A stretch of DNA of 41,217 nt, from contig CAIPPO010000022.1 of assembly GCA_903866915.1 (NCBI GenBank), forward strand, positions 1 through 41,217, given 5' to 3'. Numbering within the stretch: position 1 is the first letter of the stretch; the number at the start of each line of letters is the position of its first letter. The DNA is from an uncultured Mucilaginibacter sp. (GTDB lineage: Bacteria; Bacteroidota; Bacteroidia; Sphingobacteriales; Sphingobacteriaceae). Below the pieces are notes generated by a model. The model saw nothing but the letters and a program-made list of their open reading frames with translations, did no database searches and was not told the DNA's origin. This document shows, one piece after another, positions 25,780 to 34,678 of the stretch. The position numbers and the translations under genes are program-made.

Positions 25780-28320
25780 ATGTTTGGCAAAAACCGAGTC
25801 GATATAATTAGTATTATTCAAACTCTGGCGTTGTGCATTTCGATAGCAGCAATATGGTATGCATACATACGATGGATGGTGATAGTGCGCAAAAAGGCAA
25901 AGCAGGAATTGCTGGTTTTAAAGGAGCAATTTGAAGCTGCTAATCTTGAAATCAAAAATATACTCTCTTTTGAAAACTATTTCTCATTTCGAAATGAGCA
26001 GCTTTTTATAGCAAATCAACTTGAACTTCGACATAACGTTCCTTCAGGATTTGATAGCGTTGGACTACAAGAAGACTTAGTCGAGGCTATCGCTCACTTT
26101 ATCCAAACCTATGATGATATTAAAAGTATTAGAAAGAAATACAATGAAGATTTCGTGAAATTGGAAGCAGAAAAATTTTCTGACTTTTTCAGCTCGCTTG
26201 AGGAATATCCATTGTCTTCAGATCAGATTGAAGCTATTATTCGGGATGAAGACAACAATTTGGTTTTAGCAGGAGCTGGGACAGGGAAAACAACAACAAT
26301 TTCAGCCAAAGTCGCTTACCTTTTAAAAAAAGGATTAGCTAGGCCTGAAGAACTTTTAATTATTTCTTTTACCAATAATGCAGTAAAGGAATTGTATGCG
26401 CGCTGCCTGAGCTTTTGTCGTGAAATTCCAAATGCGGAAAAACTGACTGCACTAACTTTCAACAGTTTCGGATATTTGGTTTGCCGTAAATGCACTTCAG
26501 AAGAATTACATCTTGCATTCAAAGGAGAAGAGAAAAAAGCAAAAATATTTCTGCAGCAAACCTTTAACCGTCTTTTTATAGGAGATTTAGAATTTCAAAA
26601 GAATGCAACTAATTTCCTGGCCTTTTTCAATAGACCGGAAAGAGACGAGTTTTTATTTCAAACAAAGGACGAGTATATCAAAAATGAAGAGAGTTTCAAG
26701 AATGTAACCCTTGACGGAAATAAAATGAAAAGCAAGGAGGAAATGGAGATTGGCAATTTCTTTTGCCTGCATAGCATCAAATATGAATACGAAAAGCATT
26801 ATCCTCTTCAGCCGGAAGATCGTTCAGCTGATAATGCTTCCTACTATCCTGATTTTTATTTAACTGATTATAACATTTGGCTAGAACACTATGGGATAGA
26901 TAGGAATGGTGATGTGCCACCCTGGTTTAATATTAAACATGGCTACAGTTCTGCCAAAGATTATTACCATGCTTTGATTGTATGGAAGGAAAACATTCAC
27001 CGCAAGTATAATACGAAGCTAATTAAAACATATTCCTTTGAAAGTAAAGAAGGAAGGCTTTTATCTAACTTGAAAACGAAATTAATTAATTGTGGTGTAA
27101 TACTTGAAAAGCGTCAGCCGGGCGAAATTTTGGATATGATGCAAGGGGCAGATTATTATGAAGATTTCATTAATCTGATTTACACTTTTCTCGGACTAAT
27201 GAAGGCAAATTGTAAAAGTATTGAAAGCATAGTGCTTAAGAATAGTAATAAACGAATAAAAACTTTCCTAAAGATATTTAAACCATTATTTGAAGATTAT
27301 GAAGCTTTGCTTCGGAGCAAATCTCAAATCGACTACAATGATATGATCAATAATGCAAGTAAATTTTTTAACGAAGGGTTATTCTCGAAACCATATAAAT
27401 ATATCCTCGTTGATGAATTCCAGGATATGTCGCTCGGGCGTTATGCATTGCTAAAAAGCGTGAGGAAACAAAACCCTGATGTCAAATTATATGCTGTAGG
27501 GGATGACTGGCAATCAATTTTTCGGTTTACAGGAAGTGACCTTTCGATAATAACAGAATTTGAAAAGCATTTTGGATTTACCAGCAATTCAACGGTACTA
27601 AACACTTACCGCTTCAATGATGAAATATTAAATATATCCAGCAATTTTATTCAGAAAAATCCGGCTCAGATACGCAAAAACCTAACTGCGAATCGATCAG
27701 CGACAGCAAATAGTTATGAATTTGTTGGGTTAGATCTAGGTGGAGGAAATGGTGCCAATCAGCTTATAAAATCAATGACAATCAAAAGCATTTTAGAGGA
27801 AATTCGCATGTTGAACGAAAATGCTAAGGTATTCCTGATTGGCCGTTATCAACATAATTCGCCGGAAAACATTCGATTCCTTCGAGCAGAATTTTCCGGG
27901 CTAACGATAGAATACTTTACAGCCCATCGCGTAAAAGGTATGACCTGCGACTATTCAATTTTACTTGATTTAGACTCCGGCACCCTAGGATTTCCATCTG
28001 AAATTGCAGACGATCCTATACTTAATTATTTGTTGAATGAAGGGGATTCATTTGAAAATGCTGAAGAACGTCGTGTTTTTTATGTAGCCATTACCAGGGC
28101 CAGACACAAAAACTATCTAATTCATAGCCTGACCAATCCGAGTAAGTTTATAGTAGAATTAATGGAAGCTTTGGGTCATCAGGAGCAATTATCTAAAATT
28201 TGCCCGGAATGTGGCGGAACCCTTTTAAAACGAATTGGACCTTTCAGTTCATTTTTGGGATGTTCAAATTACCCCCGGTGTGAATTTAAAATGGCGATAA
28301 AAGAAACTAAGGCCACCTAA
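25780..28320 (+). CDS. Membrane-anchored UvrD/HelD-like superfamily 1 helicase with nuclease-like insert and zinc finger
   Basis: 846 residues. An N-terminal hydrophobic helix (IISIIQTLALCISIAAIWYAYI, about 9-30) is followed by a charged coiled segment. SF1 helicase motifs are present: LAGAGTGKTT (Lys170), LVDEFQDMS (Asp545-Glu546), AVGDDWQSIFRFTGSD, NTYRFNDEIL, TAHRVKGMTCDYSILLDL and RRVFYVAITRARHKN. Between motifs Ia and II lies an insert with YYPDFYLTDYNIWLEHYGID (Asp358, Glu369) and an upstream EMEIGNFFCLHSIKYEYE. That pattern resembles PD-(D/E)xK / Vsr-like nucleases. The C-terminus is a topoisomerase-type zinc ribbon (Cys808, Cys811, Cys828, Cys834). The gene is AT-rich and stands alone between non-coding gaps, which suggests acquisition. 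DNA repair or phage defence are possible roles; neither is shown. Confidence 0.85.
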   Translation: MFGKNRVDIISIIQTLALCISIAAIWYAYIRWMVIVRKKAKQELLVLKEQFEAANLEIKNILSFENYFSFRNEQLFIANQLELRHNVPSGFDSVGLQEDLVEAIAHFIQTYDDIKSIRKKYNEDFVKLEAEKFSDFFSSLEEYPLSSDQIEAIIRDEDNNLVLAGAGTGKTTTISAKVAYLLKKGLARPEELLIISFTNNAVKELYARCLSFCREIPNAEKLTALTFNSFGYLVCRKCTSEELHLAFKGEEKKAKIFLQQTFNRLFIGDLEFQKNATNFLAFFNRPERDEFLFQTKDEYIKNEESFKNVTLDGNKMKSKEEMEIGNFFCLHSIKYEYEKHYPLQPEDRSADNASYYPDFYLTDYNIWLEHYGIDRNGDVPPWFNIKHGYSSAKDYYHALIVWKENIHRKYNTKLIKTYSFESKEGRLLSNLKTKLINCGVILEKRQPGEILDMMQGADYYEDFINLIYTFLGLMKANCKSIESIVLKNSNKRIKTFLKIFKPLFEDYEALLRSKSQIDYNDMINNASKFFNEGLFSKPYKYILVDEFQDMSLGRYALLKSVRKQNPDVKLYAVGDDWQSIFRFTGSDLSIITEFEKHFGFTSNSTVLNTYRFNDEILNISSNFIQKNPAQIRKNLTANRSATANSYEFVGLDLGGGNGANQLIKSMTIKSILEEIRMLNENAKVFLIGRYQHNSPENIRFLRAEFSGLTIEYFTAHRVKGMTCDYSILLDLDSGTLGFPSEIADDPILNYLLNEGDSFENAEERRVFYVAITRARHKNYLIHSLTNPSKFIVELMEALGHQEQLSKICPECGGTLLKRIGPFSSFLGCSNYPRCEFKMAIKETKAT

Positions 28321-28391
28321 AATCAATCATTTTATTGGTGAATGTTTATTGCCCTGTTTTTTTGCTGAATTAAAATTATTTAATTCGAGTC

Positions 28392-29816
28392 TTATTGCAG
28401 TTTCTTAACTATATCCGCGCCGGTAGCATCAACACTTTCGCCCGAATTTGAAAGTACTACTACAGCAAGTTTTGTTTGTGGGTTAAATACCAAATAACTG
28501 CTGCAACCGTAAGTTCCGCCATTATGAAAAAAATAGGGCCTGCCGGCAATTTTGATGATATGCCAACCAAGGCCCAATTCCAGGTCCTTGTCAGTAAAAG
28601 TAACCTGTTGGGTTAATTGCATCGCTTTTGACAGTTTTGTATTCGAAACGTTCATTTGTGCAGTAGCATAAGCCAGCAAGTTATTTACCGTTGAACGCAG
28701 GGCACCACAGGGAGCTAGCGTTGCAAAATTCCATGCAGGCGTTTCTTTACCCTGGTCATTATACACTGTTACGAAATTATTGCTTTGTTCGGGACTTAGA
28801 TGTTGAGCGGTGTTGTTCAGGTTCAATGGTTTGCAAATAATTTCCTCAACCATTTGTTCATAGGTTTTCCCACTGATTTGCTCCAGTATAGTACCCAAAA
28901 GGCCGACAGCCAGGTTAGAATAGGCGTACTTTTGGCCGGGCTTGCTTTCTAATTTAGCTGTTTTCAGGTAGTCAAAGAGGTCTCTTTTCTTGTAATCACG
29001 ATAGGGGTCAAGCGGGTCGAGCGAATGATTCAACAGGTTGTCGGGCAAGCGTGGCAAGCCTGAAGTATGATTGCTCAGCATTTCAATGGTAATATCTGTC
29101 AGCGCTTTATTGGATATTACCGAGTCGGGCAGAAATTTAGCGAGCGGATCGGTAAGTTTCAATTTTCCATCATTAACGTAATAGGCAAGTAGAGTGGCTG
29201 TAAAAGTTTTGCTAATGGAGCCTATTTCAAACAAAGTATTAGCATCAGGCAGATGATTATTGCCTTGCTTTGTTTCGCCATAATTATAAATACTCACTTT
29301 TCCTTCCTTCAAAATACCGATACTTAAGCCCACTGTATTTGATTTTTTGATATAGGATTGTACCGCCGAATCAACCTTCCTGTCGGTTTCAGTTTTTAAT
29401 AAATTAGAGGTAGCTACGGTTTGGAGTTTTTCGCTCGCTTGTTTTTTATAGGGTTGAAAAAGAAACAATTCAATTTTGTCCTTGTCGTCGAGTGTTATTT
29501 GTAATTGAAGGGTAGTTGTTTCAAATTCAAGTTTATAAGTAGCCAATTGATTATTTACAAAACTTAGCAGCGATGAGTTTTTAATTGCACCAATCGGGAA
29601 AAGCTGGTTGGCGCACACGTAGCGAAATGTTTCGGGTGTAAGTGCGGCATGGAATTTCTCGCCCGCTAATGCATAAATAGAATCGGGCTGTTTGGCGTTA
29701 AAATATTTTTTGACCAGTTGAAATACGGAGTCGGTTTTGTGGACATTATTACTTTGAGCCATTGCTGCTGTGGCTATTAATGATGCGATGATGAGCATGA
29801 ACAGGTTAGATTTCAT
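28392..29816 (-). CDS. Serine beta-lactamase-fold hydrolase with N-terminal DUF3887-like domain
   Basis: 474 residues with a signal peptide (MKSNLFMLIIASLIATAAMAQ). Residues about 25-150 form a small alpha/beta domain (VFQLVKKYFNAKQPDSIYALAGEKFHAALTPETF) resembling DUF3887. The catalytic half has class C/penicillin-binding-like motifs: SISK with Ser200 and Lys203, YSN at 299-301, and HNGG with His431 in place of the KTG triad. Such proteins are usually esterases or D-aminopeptidases, not drug-resistance lactamases. It is exported to the periplasm. The gene converges on the helicase gene across a 71-base gap. A near-match to the -7 element (TATATTTA) lies immediately upstream of the start. The natural substrate is unknown. 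Confidence 0.88.
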   Translation of the reverse strand: MKSNLFMLIIASLIATAAMAQSNNVHKTDSVFQLVKKYFNAKQPDSIYALAGEKFHAALTPETFRYVCANQLFPIGAIKNSSLLSFVNNQLATYKLEFETTTLQLQITLDDKDKIELFLFQPYKKQASEKLQTVATSNLLKTETDRKVDSAVQSYIKKSNTVGLSIGILKEGKVSIYNYGETKQGNNHLPDANTLFEIGSISKTFTATLLAYYVNDGKLKLTDPLAKFLPDSVISNKALTDITIEMLSNHTSGLPRLPDNLLNHSLDPLDPYRDYKKRDLFDYLKTAKLESKPGQKYAYSNLAVGLLGTILEQISGKTYEQMVEEIICKPLNLNNTAQHLSPEQSNNFVTVYNDQGKETPAWNFATLAPCGALRSTVNNLLAYATAQMNVSNTKLSKAMQLTQQVTFTDKDLELGLGWHIIKIAGRPYFFHNGGTYGCSSYLVFNPQTKLAVVVLSNSGESVDATGADIVKKLQ

Positions 29817-29866
29817 AGTATAAATATACTAATCAACCCTACAAACCGCGAATACTGGGTTTATTA

Positions 29867-30790
29867 TTATGCCTGCCCGGCGAGCAGATAAAGAACAGCC
29901 ATTCGAATCGCCACACCGTTTTCTACCTGATCAAGAATAATGGATTGTTTGCTGTCGGCAACGTCGCTGGTTATTTCAACTCCGCGGTTGATAGGGCCCG
30001 GGTGCATAATGGTAATTTCTTTATCCAGTGAATTCAGTATCTGTTTATTAAGCCCGTAAAGCATGCTGTATTCGCGGAGTGAGGGGAAATATTTAATATC
30101 CTGGCGCTCCAGTTGGATGCGTAGCATGTTGGCTACATCGCACCAGTTTAAAGCTTTCAGCAAGTCGTGTTCAACTTTTACACCAAGTGCACCAATATAT
30201 TTAGGGATCAGCGTAGTTGGACCGCAAACCATCACCTCGGCACCGAGTTGCTTGAGGCAAAGGATATTAGAAAGCGCTACGCGTGAGTGCAGGATATCAC
30301 CTACTATGGCTACTTTTTTTCCAGCCACGTCGCCATATTTTTCGCGTATCGAAAAGGCGTCCAGTAATGCCTGGGTGGGGTGCTCATGGGCGCCATCACC
30401 AGCGTTAACGATCTGCGCTTTTACATGTTTGGATAGGAATATGCCGGCACCGGCATAAGGGTGACGCATCACCACCATATCCACTTTCATAGCCAGAATA
30501 TTATTGACAGTATCGATCAGCGTTTCGCCTTTGCTTACCGAGGAAGACGAAGCTGCAAAATTAACCACATCGGCAGAGAGTCGTTTTTCAGCGAGCTCAA
30601 ATGAAAGCCGCGTACGGGTGGAATTTTCAAAGAAAATGTTGGCTATAGTTACATCACGCAGCGAAGGTACTTTTTTGATCGGTCGGTTTAAAACTGATTT
30701 AAATTCATCTGCAGTTTCGAAAATGAGCTCAATATCCGAAAGATTTAAATCTTTAATTCCCAGCAAATTCCTTGTGCTTAATTCTGCCAT
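29867..30790 (-). CDS. pyrB: Aspartate carbamoyltransferase catalytic subunit
   Basis: 307 residues, the normal length of PyrB. It joins carbamoyl phosphate and aspartate in the second step of pyrimidine synthesis. Family motifs are visible: IFFENSTRTRLSFELAEKRL (carbamoyl phosphate binding) near 52-71, HPTQALLDAFSIREKYG, VAIVGDILHSRVALSNILCL and HPGPINRGVEI. It begins 7 bases after the stop of pyrR, so the two form an operon. No regulatory subunit gene (pyrI) is present in the window. Confidence 0.97.
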   Translation of the reverse strand: MAELSTRNLLGIKDLNLSDIELIFETADEFKSVLNRPIKKVPSLRDVTIANIFFENSTRTRLSFELAEKRLSADVVNFAASSSSVSKGETLIDTVNNILAMKVDMVVMRHPYAGAGIFLSKHVKAQIVNAGDGAHEHPTQALLDAFSIREKYGDVAGKKVAIVGDILHSRVALSNILCLKQLGAEVMVCGPTTLIPKYIGALGVKVEHDLLKALNWCDVANMLRIQLERQDIKYFPSLREYSMLYGLNKQILNSLDKEITIMHPGPINRGVEITSDVADSKQSIILDQVENGVAIRMAVLYLLAGQA

Positions 30791-30797
30791 AGTTTTT

Positions 30798-31343
30798 TTA
30801 TTTCGCTTCAGATACCAAAATTATTTTGTCTTGCCCGTCTGTTTCTTTCCATGAAACCACAACTTTTTGCGATGCAATAGAATCTACTTCGATGCCTACA
30901 TAATCGGCTGCTACTGGCAGGTGACGCGAATAGCGCCGGTCAACCAGTACCAATAATTCAACCTTTGCAGGCCGGCCAAAATAAAGCATACCGTCCATTG
31001 CCGCGCGGATAGTACGACCGGTCCACAGTACGTCATCGATCAGGATCACCTTTTTGCCTTCTATGATAAAATCGATACGGGTTTGGTTAGGTACCAATTG
31101 CCTTTCACCCCGGCGGAAATCGTCGCGATAAAAAGTGACATCCATGTCACCCTGTAAAATCGTTTTATCTGGCAGTATTTTACGAAGTTCTTCAGCTACA
31201 CGCCGGGCAAGGTAAATGCCCCTTGGTTGTGTGCCTATCAAAACTGAGTTGGTAAAATCGTCGTGGTTTTCGATCAGTTGGCGACAAAGACGCTGTATGG
31301 TTATCTGAAATTTAGGACCGTCGAGCAGCGTGAGGTTTTGCAT
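30798..31343 (-). CDS. pyrR: Bifunctional pyrimidine regulator / uracil phosphoribosyltransferase PyrR
   Basis: 181 residues, matching the PyrR family length. The PRPP-binding motif VILIDDVLWTGRTIRAAMDGM is clear, preceded by LIGTQPRGIYLARRVAEEL. In Gram-positive bacteria PyrR binds pyr mRNA and attenuates the operon. Here it is the first gene of pyrR-pyrB. I see no attenuator hairpin in its very short leader, so RNA-based control of its own operon is not supported by this sequence. Weak UPRTase activity is expected from the family. A TAnnTTTG element lies 18 bases upstream of the ATG. Confidence 0.95.
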   Translation of the reverse strand: MQNLTLLDGPKFQITIQRLCRQLIENHDDFTNSVLIGTQPRGIYLARRVAEELRKILPDKTILQGDMDVTFYRDDFRRGERQLVPNQTRIDFIIEGKKVILIDDVLWTGRTIRAAMDGMLYFGRPAKVELLVLVDRRYSRHLPVAADYVGIEVDSIASQKVVVSWKETDGQDKIILVSEAK

Positions 31344-31360
31344 CGTTGGGTTGATTTGGG

Positions 31361-31368
31361 CAAAGATA
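31361..31368 (-). promoter_or_regulatory. -7 element (TATCTTTG) for pyrR-pyrB
   Basis: An exact TAnnTTTG match on the minus strand. The predicted transcription start is near 31357, about 14 bases before the pyrR ATG. That is too short a leader for a classical PyrR attenuator. No TTG -33 box is evident at the usual spacing. Confidence 0.5.
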
Positions 31369-31419
31369 GGAAATTTGTTAATTAGTTGATTGGTGATTTG
31401 TGATTAGTTGAAGGATAGT

Positions 31420-31818
31420 TTAACTATTGTCTGCTAATTCCTGGAGAACATTTATTGCATTTTGAGCATCATCCAGTGCAACAAATAAATGGTCATGATA
31501 AAAACCGGCTACCACATTGCAACTAATGAGGTGTTTTGCTAGTGCAGCAGAAAAAGCTGCTGTAAGACCGACGGCTTCGAGTGAAGAATGGATGGTTAAC
31601 GTTATCCATGCAGCTACATAGCTGTATCTTAAGTTTAAAATATCGGCCGTTTCTTTTTTCAGGATGATGGTGTATCCTTCTTGCTCTTTAAACAGGCCAA
31701 CGATCTCGTGAATGTGATTTACCGGTATATCGTTCACAGTGCAGAAGACAAACCCGCCGTCGTTCAGCTTTGGGGTCATGTTTTTCAAGAGTGTATTAAT
31801 TTCTGTTTCGCCGCTCAT
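31420..31818 (-). CDS. ACT-domain protein (ACT_7 / DUF2241-like)
   Basis: 132 residues, the typical length of a stand-alone double-ACT protein. It begins MSGETEINTLLKNM and carries GGFVFCTVNDIP, then SYVAAWITLTIHSSLEAVGLTAAFSAALA and NVVAGFYHDHLFVALDDAQNAINVL, the second ACT-like half. Such proteins likely bind a small ligand, perhaps an amino acid, and act as regulators. No enzyme domain is fused. A TAGGTTTG element (31823-31830) ends only 5 bases before the ATG, which implies an almost leaderless mRNA. That promoter overlaps the 3' side of the rpsA terminator. Confidence 0.85.
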   Translation of the reverse strand: MSGETEINTLLKNMTPKLNDGGFVFCTVNDIPVNHIHEIVGLFKEQEGYTIILKKETADILNLRYSYVAAWITLTIHSSLEAVGLTAAFSAALAKHLISCNVVAGFYHDHLFVALDDAQNAINVLQELADNS

Positions 31819-31822
31819 GGTG

Positions 31823-31830
31823 CAAACCTA
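31823..31830 (-). promoter_or_regulatory. -7 element (TAGGTTTG) abutting the ACT gene start
   Basis: An exact TAnnTTTG match on the minus strand, between the rpsA terminator T-tract and the ACT start codon. Transcription would begin at about 31819, one base before the ATG. Confidence 0.45.
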
Positions 31831-31833
31831 AAC

Positions 31834-31863
31834 AAAAAAAGCCCCCGGTATACCGAGGGCTTT
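31834..31863 (-). terminator. Intrinsic terminator of rpsA
   Basis: The minus strand reads AAAGCCC, one mismatch, CGGTATACCG (self-complementary) and GGGCTTT, followed by seven T residues (31834-31840). It sits 21 bases after the rpsA stop. The plus strand has only a weak T run, so it acts mainly for rpsA. Confidence 0.92.
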
Positions 31864-31884
31864 CAGGATCTAATTTATTTAGAC

Positions 31885-33843
31885 TTATTTAGCTTCTTCA
31901 GATTCTGATTTTTTCGCCTTTTTTGCTTTGTTCTCAGCACCTTCCAATTGTTCTTTCAATTGTGCCAGCACGCTAAGATCGCCTAAAGTTGATTTTTCAA
32001 CCGAGTCTTTCACTTTCTTCACTGCATTTACTTGTGCTTTCGCATCTTTCTTGCGGCTTTCGTTTTCCTGGTTTCTTACCTCATCGCGAGCTTCTTCCCA
32101 GATACGTGCATGTGAAATAACAATACGTTTGCTATCCTTGCTAAACTCAATGATCTTGAATTCGGCAACATCATCGCCTTTCAGGCTCTTGCCATCTTCT
32201 TTCACAATATGTTTGGTAGGAGCGAAGCCTTCAACGCCATATGGCAGGGCAACAACAGCACCTTTATCAGTCACTTTCAATACGGTACCTTCATGTATCG
32301 AACCGATAGTGAAGATAGTTTCGAAAGTATCCCATGGGTTTTCTTCCAGTTGTTTGTGACCCAGGCTCAGTTTGCGGTTGTCGATATCTAATTCTAATAC
32401 CACTACATCCAGCTTTTCGCCTACTTTGGTAAATTCGTTCGGGTGGTTGATCTTCTTAGACCAGGAAAGGTCAGAGATGTGGATCAAACCATCGATACCG
32501 TCTTCCAATTCAACAAATACACCGAAGTTGGTCATGTTTTTAACGGTAGCATAATGCTTGGTACCAATAGCATATTTCTGACCAGCATTTTGCCATGGAT
32601 CAGGCGTAAGTTGTTTGATACCTAATGACATTTTGCGTTCGTCGCGGTCAAGCGTTAATACTTGAGCTTCGATTTCGTCACCAACCTTCAGGAATTCCTG
32701 CGGATTGCGCAAGTTTTGTGACCATGACATTTCTGATACGTGGATCAAACCTTCAACACCAGGAATGATTTCAAGGAATGCACCATAATCAGCTACAGTA
32801 ACAATCTTGCCTTTAACTTTCGATCCGATCTGAATTCCAGTATCAAGCGACTGCCAAGGATGCGGGGTCAATTGTTTTAAGCCGAGGGCGATACGTTTTT
32901 TCTCGTCATCAAAGTCGAGTACAACCACGTTGATTTTTTGATCAAGTGCCAATACTTCTCTTGGATGCTCGATGCGTCCCCATGAAATATCGGTAATGTG
33001 CAATAAGCCGTCAACGCCACCCAAATCGATAAATACACCGAAGTCGGTAATGTTTTTAACAGTTCCTTCCAATACCTGACCTTTTTCAAGTTTTGCAACA
33101 ATTTCAGTTTTTTGGTTTTCCAAATCGTCTTCAATTAGCACTTTGTGCGATACCACTACGTTCTTAAACTCGTGGTTAATCTTAACAACTTTGAATTCCA
33201 TTGTTTTGCCCACATAGATATCATAATCCCTGATAGGTTTGATATCAATCTGCGAGCCTGGTAAAAAGGCCTCAACGCCCATTATGTCAACGATTAAACC
33301 ACCCTTGGTTCTGCTCTTCACAAAGCCGGTGATGATTTCGTCATTATCCAATGCACTATTAATACGTTCCCATGATTTCTGGGTTTTTGCACGTTTGCGT
33401 GAAAGCACTAACTGTCCGTTAGCATCTTCCTGCGATTCAACAAAAACTTCAACGCTGTCGCCGATCTTCAGTTCAGGCGTATCACGGAATTCGGAAACCG
33501 ATACTAAACCATCTGATTTAAATCCGATGTTTAATACCACATCTTTGCTGTTGATACTTACAACAACACCGCTGATGATTTCTCCTTTGTTGATGGAGCT
33601 GAAGGTACCATCATACATTTTTTCGAGTTTTTCGCGGTCGGCATCACTGTAGTTGCCGAATTTTTTTTCGTCAGCATCCCAATCGAAATCCTCGGTTGCT
33701 GCTGCTACTTTTGATTTGATCTCTTCGATCGATAATGAATCAGCTTCTGATTCAATGGTTTCTTTTTCCTGGGTCGCGGTAACTACGTCGAGTTCAGCTT
33801 CCTTGGCTTTTAATTCTTTTTCTGCTTCTTGTTTTTTTGCCAA
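31885..33843 (-). CDS. rpsA: 30S ribosomal protein S1
   Basis: 652 residues with repeated S1 RNA-binding domains. Clear copies include GEIISGVVVSINSKDVVLNIGFKSDGLVSVSEF, GQVLEGTVKNITDFGVFIDLGGVDGLLHITD, GSKVKGKIVTVADYGAFLEIIPGVEGLIHVSE and GTKHYATVKNMTNFGVFVELEDGIDGLIHISD. An acidic and Lys-rich N-terminal extension of about 80 residues and a Lys/Glu-rich tail are Bacteroidota features. The only sensible start is a TTG at 33841-33843 giving MAKKQE. It is preceded by a purine-rich AAAAGGAG (33854-33861) ending ten bases before the start codon, and by a -7 element upstream. No ATG lies between promoter and frame. It unfolds and docks mRNA on the ribosome. Confidence 0.96.
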   Translation of the reverse strand: MAKKQEAEKELKAKEAELDVVTATQEKETIESEADSLSIEEIKSKVAAATEDFDWDADEKKFGNYSDADREKLEKMYDGTFSSINKGEIISGVVVSINSKDVVLNIGFKSDGLVSVSEFRDTPELKIGDSVEVFVESQEDANGQLVLSRKRAKTQKSWERINSALDNDEIITGFVKSRTKGGLIVDIMGVEAFLPGSQIDIKPIRDYDIYVGKTMEFKVVKINHEFKNVVVSHKVLIEDDLENQKTEIVAKLEKGQVLEGTVKNITDFGVFIDLGGVDGLLHITDISWGRIEHPREVLALDQKINVVVLDFDDEKKRIALGLKQLTPHPWQSLDTGIQIGSKVKGKIVTVADYGAFLEIIPGVEGLIHVSEMSWSQNLRNPQEFLKVGDEIEAQVLTLDRDERKMSLGIKQLTPDPWQNAGQKYAIGTKHYATVKNMTNFGVFVELEDGIDGLIHISDLSWSKKINHPNEFTKVGEKLDVVVLELDIDNRKLSLGHKQLEENPWDTFETIFTIGSIHEGTVLKVTDKGAVVALPYGVEGFAPTKHIVKEDGKSLKGDDVAEFKIIEFSKDSKRIVISHARIWEEARDEVRNQENESRKKDAKAQVNAVKKVKDSVEKSTLGDLSVLAQLKEQLEGAENKAKKAKKSESEEAK

Positions 33844-33853
33844 AATAAATTTT

Positions 33854-33861
33854 CTCCTTTT
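33854..33861 (-). promoter_or_regulatory. Shine-Dalgarno-like site deciding the rpsA TTG start
   Basis: The minus strand AAAAGGAG ends ten bases before the TTG. Such strong anti-SD complementarity is unusual in Bacteroidota leaders and supports the TTG as a real start. Confidence 0.6.
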
Positions 33862-33880
33862 CCCAATACAATTGGGACTG

Positions 33881-33888
33881 CAAAGGTA
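33881..33888 (-). promoter_or_regulatory. -7 element (TACCTTTG) for rpsA
   Basis: An exact TAnnTTTG match. The predicted transcription start near 33877 gives a leader of about 34 bases that contains the AAAAGGAG site and no ATG. Confidence 0.6.
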
Positions 33889-33991
33889 CGGATATATTTT
33901 TACGTAATAAAAAATATTTAGCTATGATTTCGCCGATTATGAGGCATTTAAGTAACTAATTTGAAAATTTTTCAAATCGGAACCGGCGGTT

Positions 33992-34678
33992 TTAGCGCTT
34001 GCTGTCATTTAACTTAAGGGAAATCAGCTCAAATATGCTCATAAATCCGGGTAACAGGTAGTCACGATAATCCGAAATTATAGCGTTCATCCGGCCTTCC
34101 TGCTCGGTTGTAAAAGGATCTGACCATAGTCGCATACATATACGCCGTAAAGCATATGCAATTTGCTGCGTGTCAGTGTAAGTGTGCAGGTAGCGGTTGC
34201 GGACAAAGCTTTCATAAAAGCGGAAAAACTGGCCGGTATCCTCCAGTCCCGAAAAATGAAGGAAATTGTCGATCGCATCGCGGTTGCAGTAGGCCAGATG
34301 TTCATAAAAATCGTCGGCGGAAACTTTGTTTGTAGTTAGGAGTAAATTATCGAGAATGAGCTCAAGTGTGATATGACCCAAAAAGAACGATTTAACAGGT
34401 GAGCCGGCAATAGCCGGTGCCAGAAGTTGCCTCAAATGGCTGGAATGGGTAGTAAAGTATTGCGATGAATGGAAATATCGGTCAACCTCAAGGTGCTTTT
34501 TCCATCCGGAAATGATGTCGCAGATGATCGGATCAGTATGGCTAAGTCTTTCGGGGTGAATGATGATGCTTTTATCTGCATTTTTTAAAAGGTCGGGTAA
34601 AACCGTTCCAAGGGTGTGGTATCCCCGGGTTTTAGGGTCGCTTTCCCGATCGAAATAAAAATGGGATAGAAAATTCAT
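33992..34678 (-). CDS. Acyl carrier protein phosphodiesterase (AcpH)-like protein
   Basis: 228 residues, no signal peptide. The start MNFLSHFYFD and the motifs LGTVLPDLL, SGWKKHLEVDRYFHSSQYF and GHITLELILDNLLL follow the layout of the AcpH / HD-like ACP phosphodiesterase family (E. coli AcpH begins MNFLAHLHL). AcpH removes the phosphopantetheine arm from acyl carrier protein. Similarity seen by eye is moderate and the protein is somewhat longer than AcpH, so function is tentative. It is divergent from tyrS and lies 148 bases upstream of rpsA on the same strand. Confidence 0.6.
   Translation of the reverse strand: MNFLSHFYFDRESDPKTRGYHTLGTVLPDLLKNADKSIIIHPERLSHTDPIICDIISGWKKHLEVDRYFHSSQYFTTHSSHLRQLLAPAIAGSPVKSFFLGHITLELILDNLLLTTNKVSADDFYEHLAYCNRDAIDNFLHFSGLEDTGQFFRFYESFVRNRYLHTYTDTQQIAYALRRICMRLWSDPFTTEQEGRMNAIISDYRDYLLPGFMSIFELISLKLNDSKR

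Noticed and set aside
30063..30458. Plus-strand frames of 116-131 codons opposite pyrB (also 30504-30854).
   Set aside because: They are antisense shadows of the strongly supported pyrB gene and encode no recognisable protein.
30798..31420. A PyrR-type RNA attenuator before pyrR.
   Set aside because: The predicted leader is only about 14 bases long, so no terminator/antiterminator pair can form.
31928..33907. Several plus-strand frames of 84-143 codons opposite rpsA.
   Set aside because: They are Ser/Phe/Thr-rich antisense readings of the Lys/Glu-rich S1 gene, with no domain or promoter of their own.
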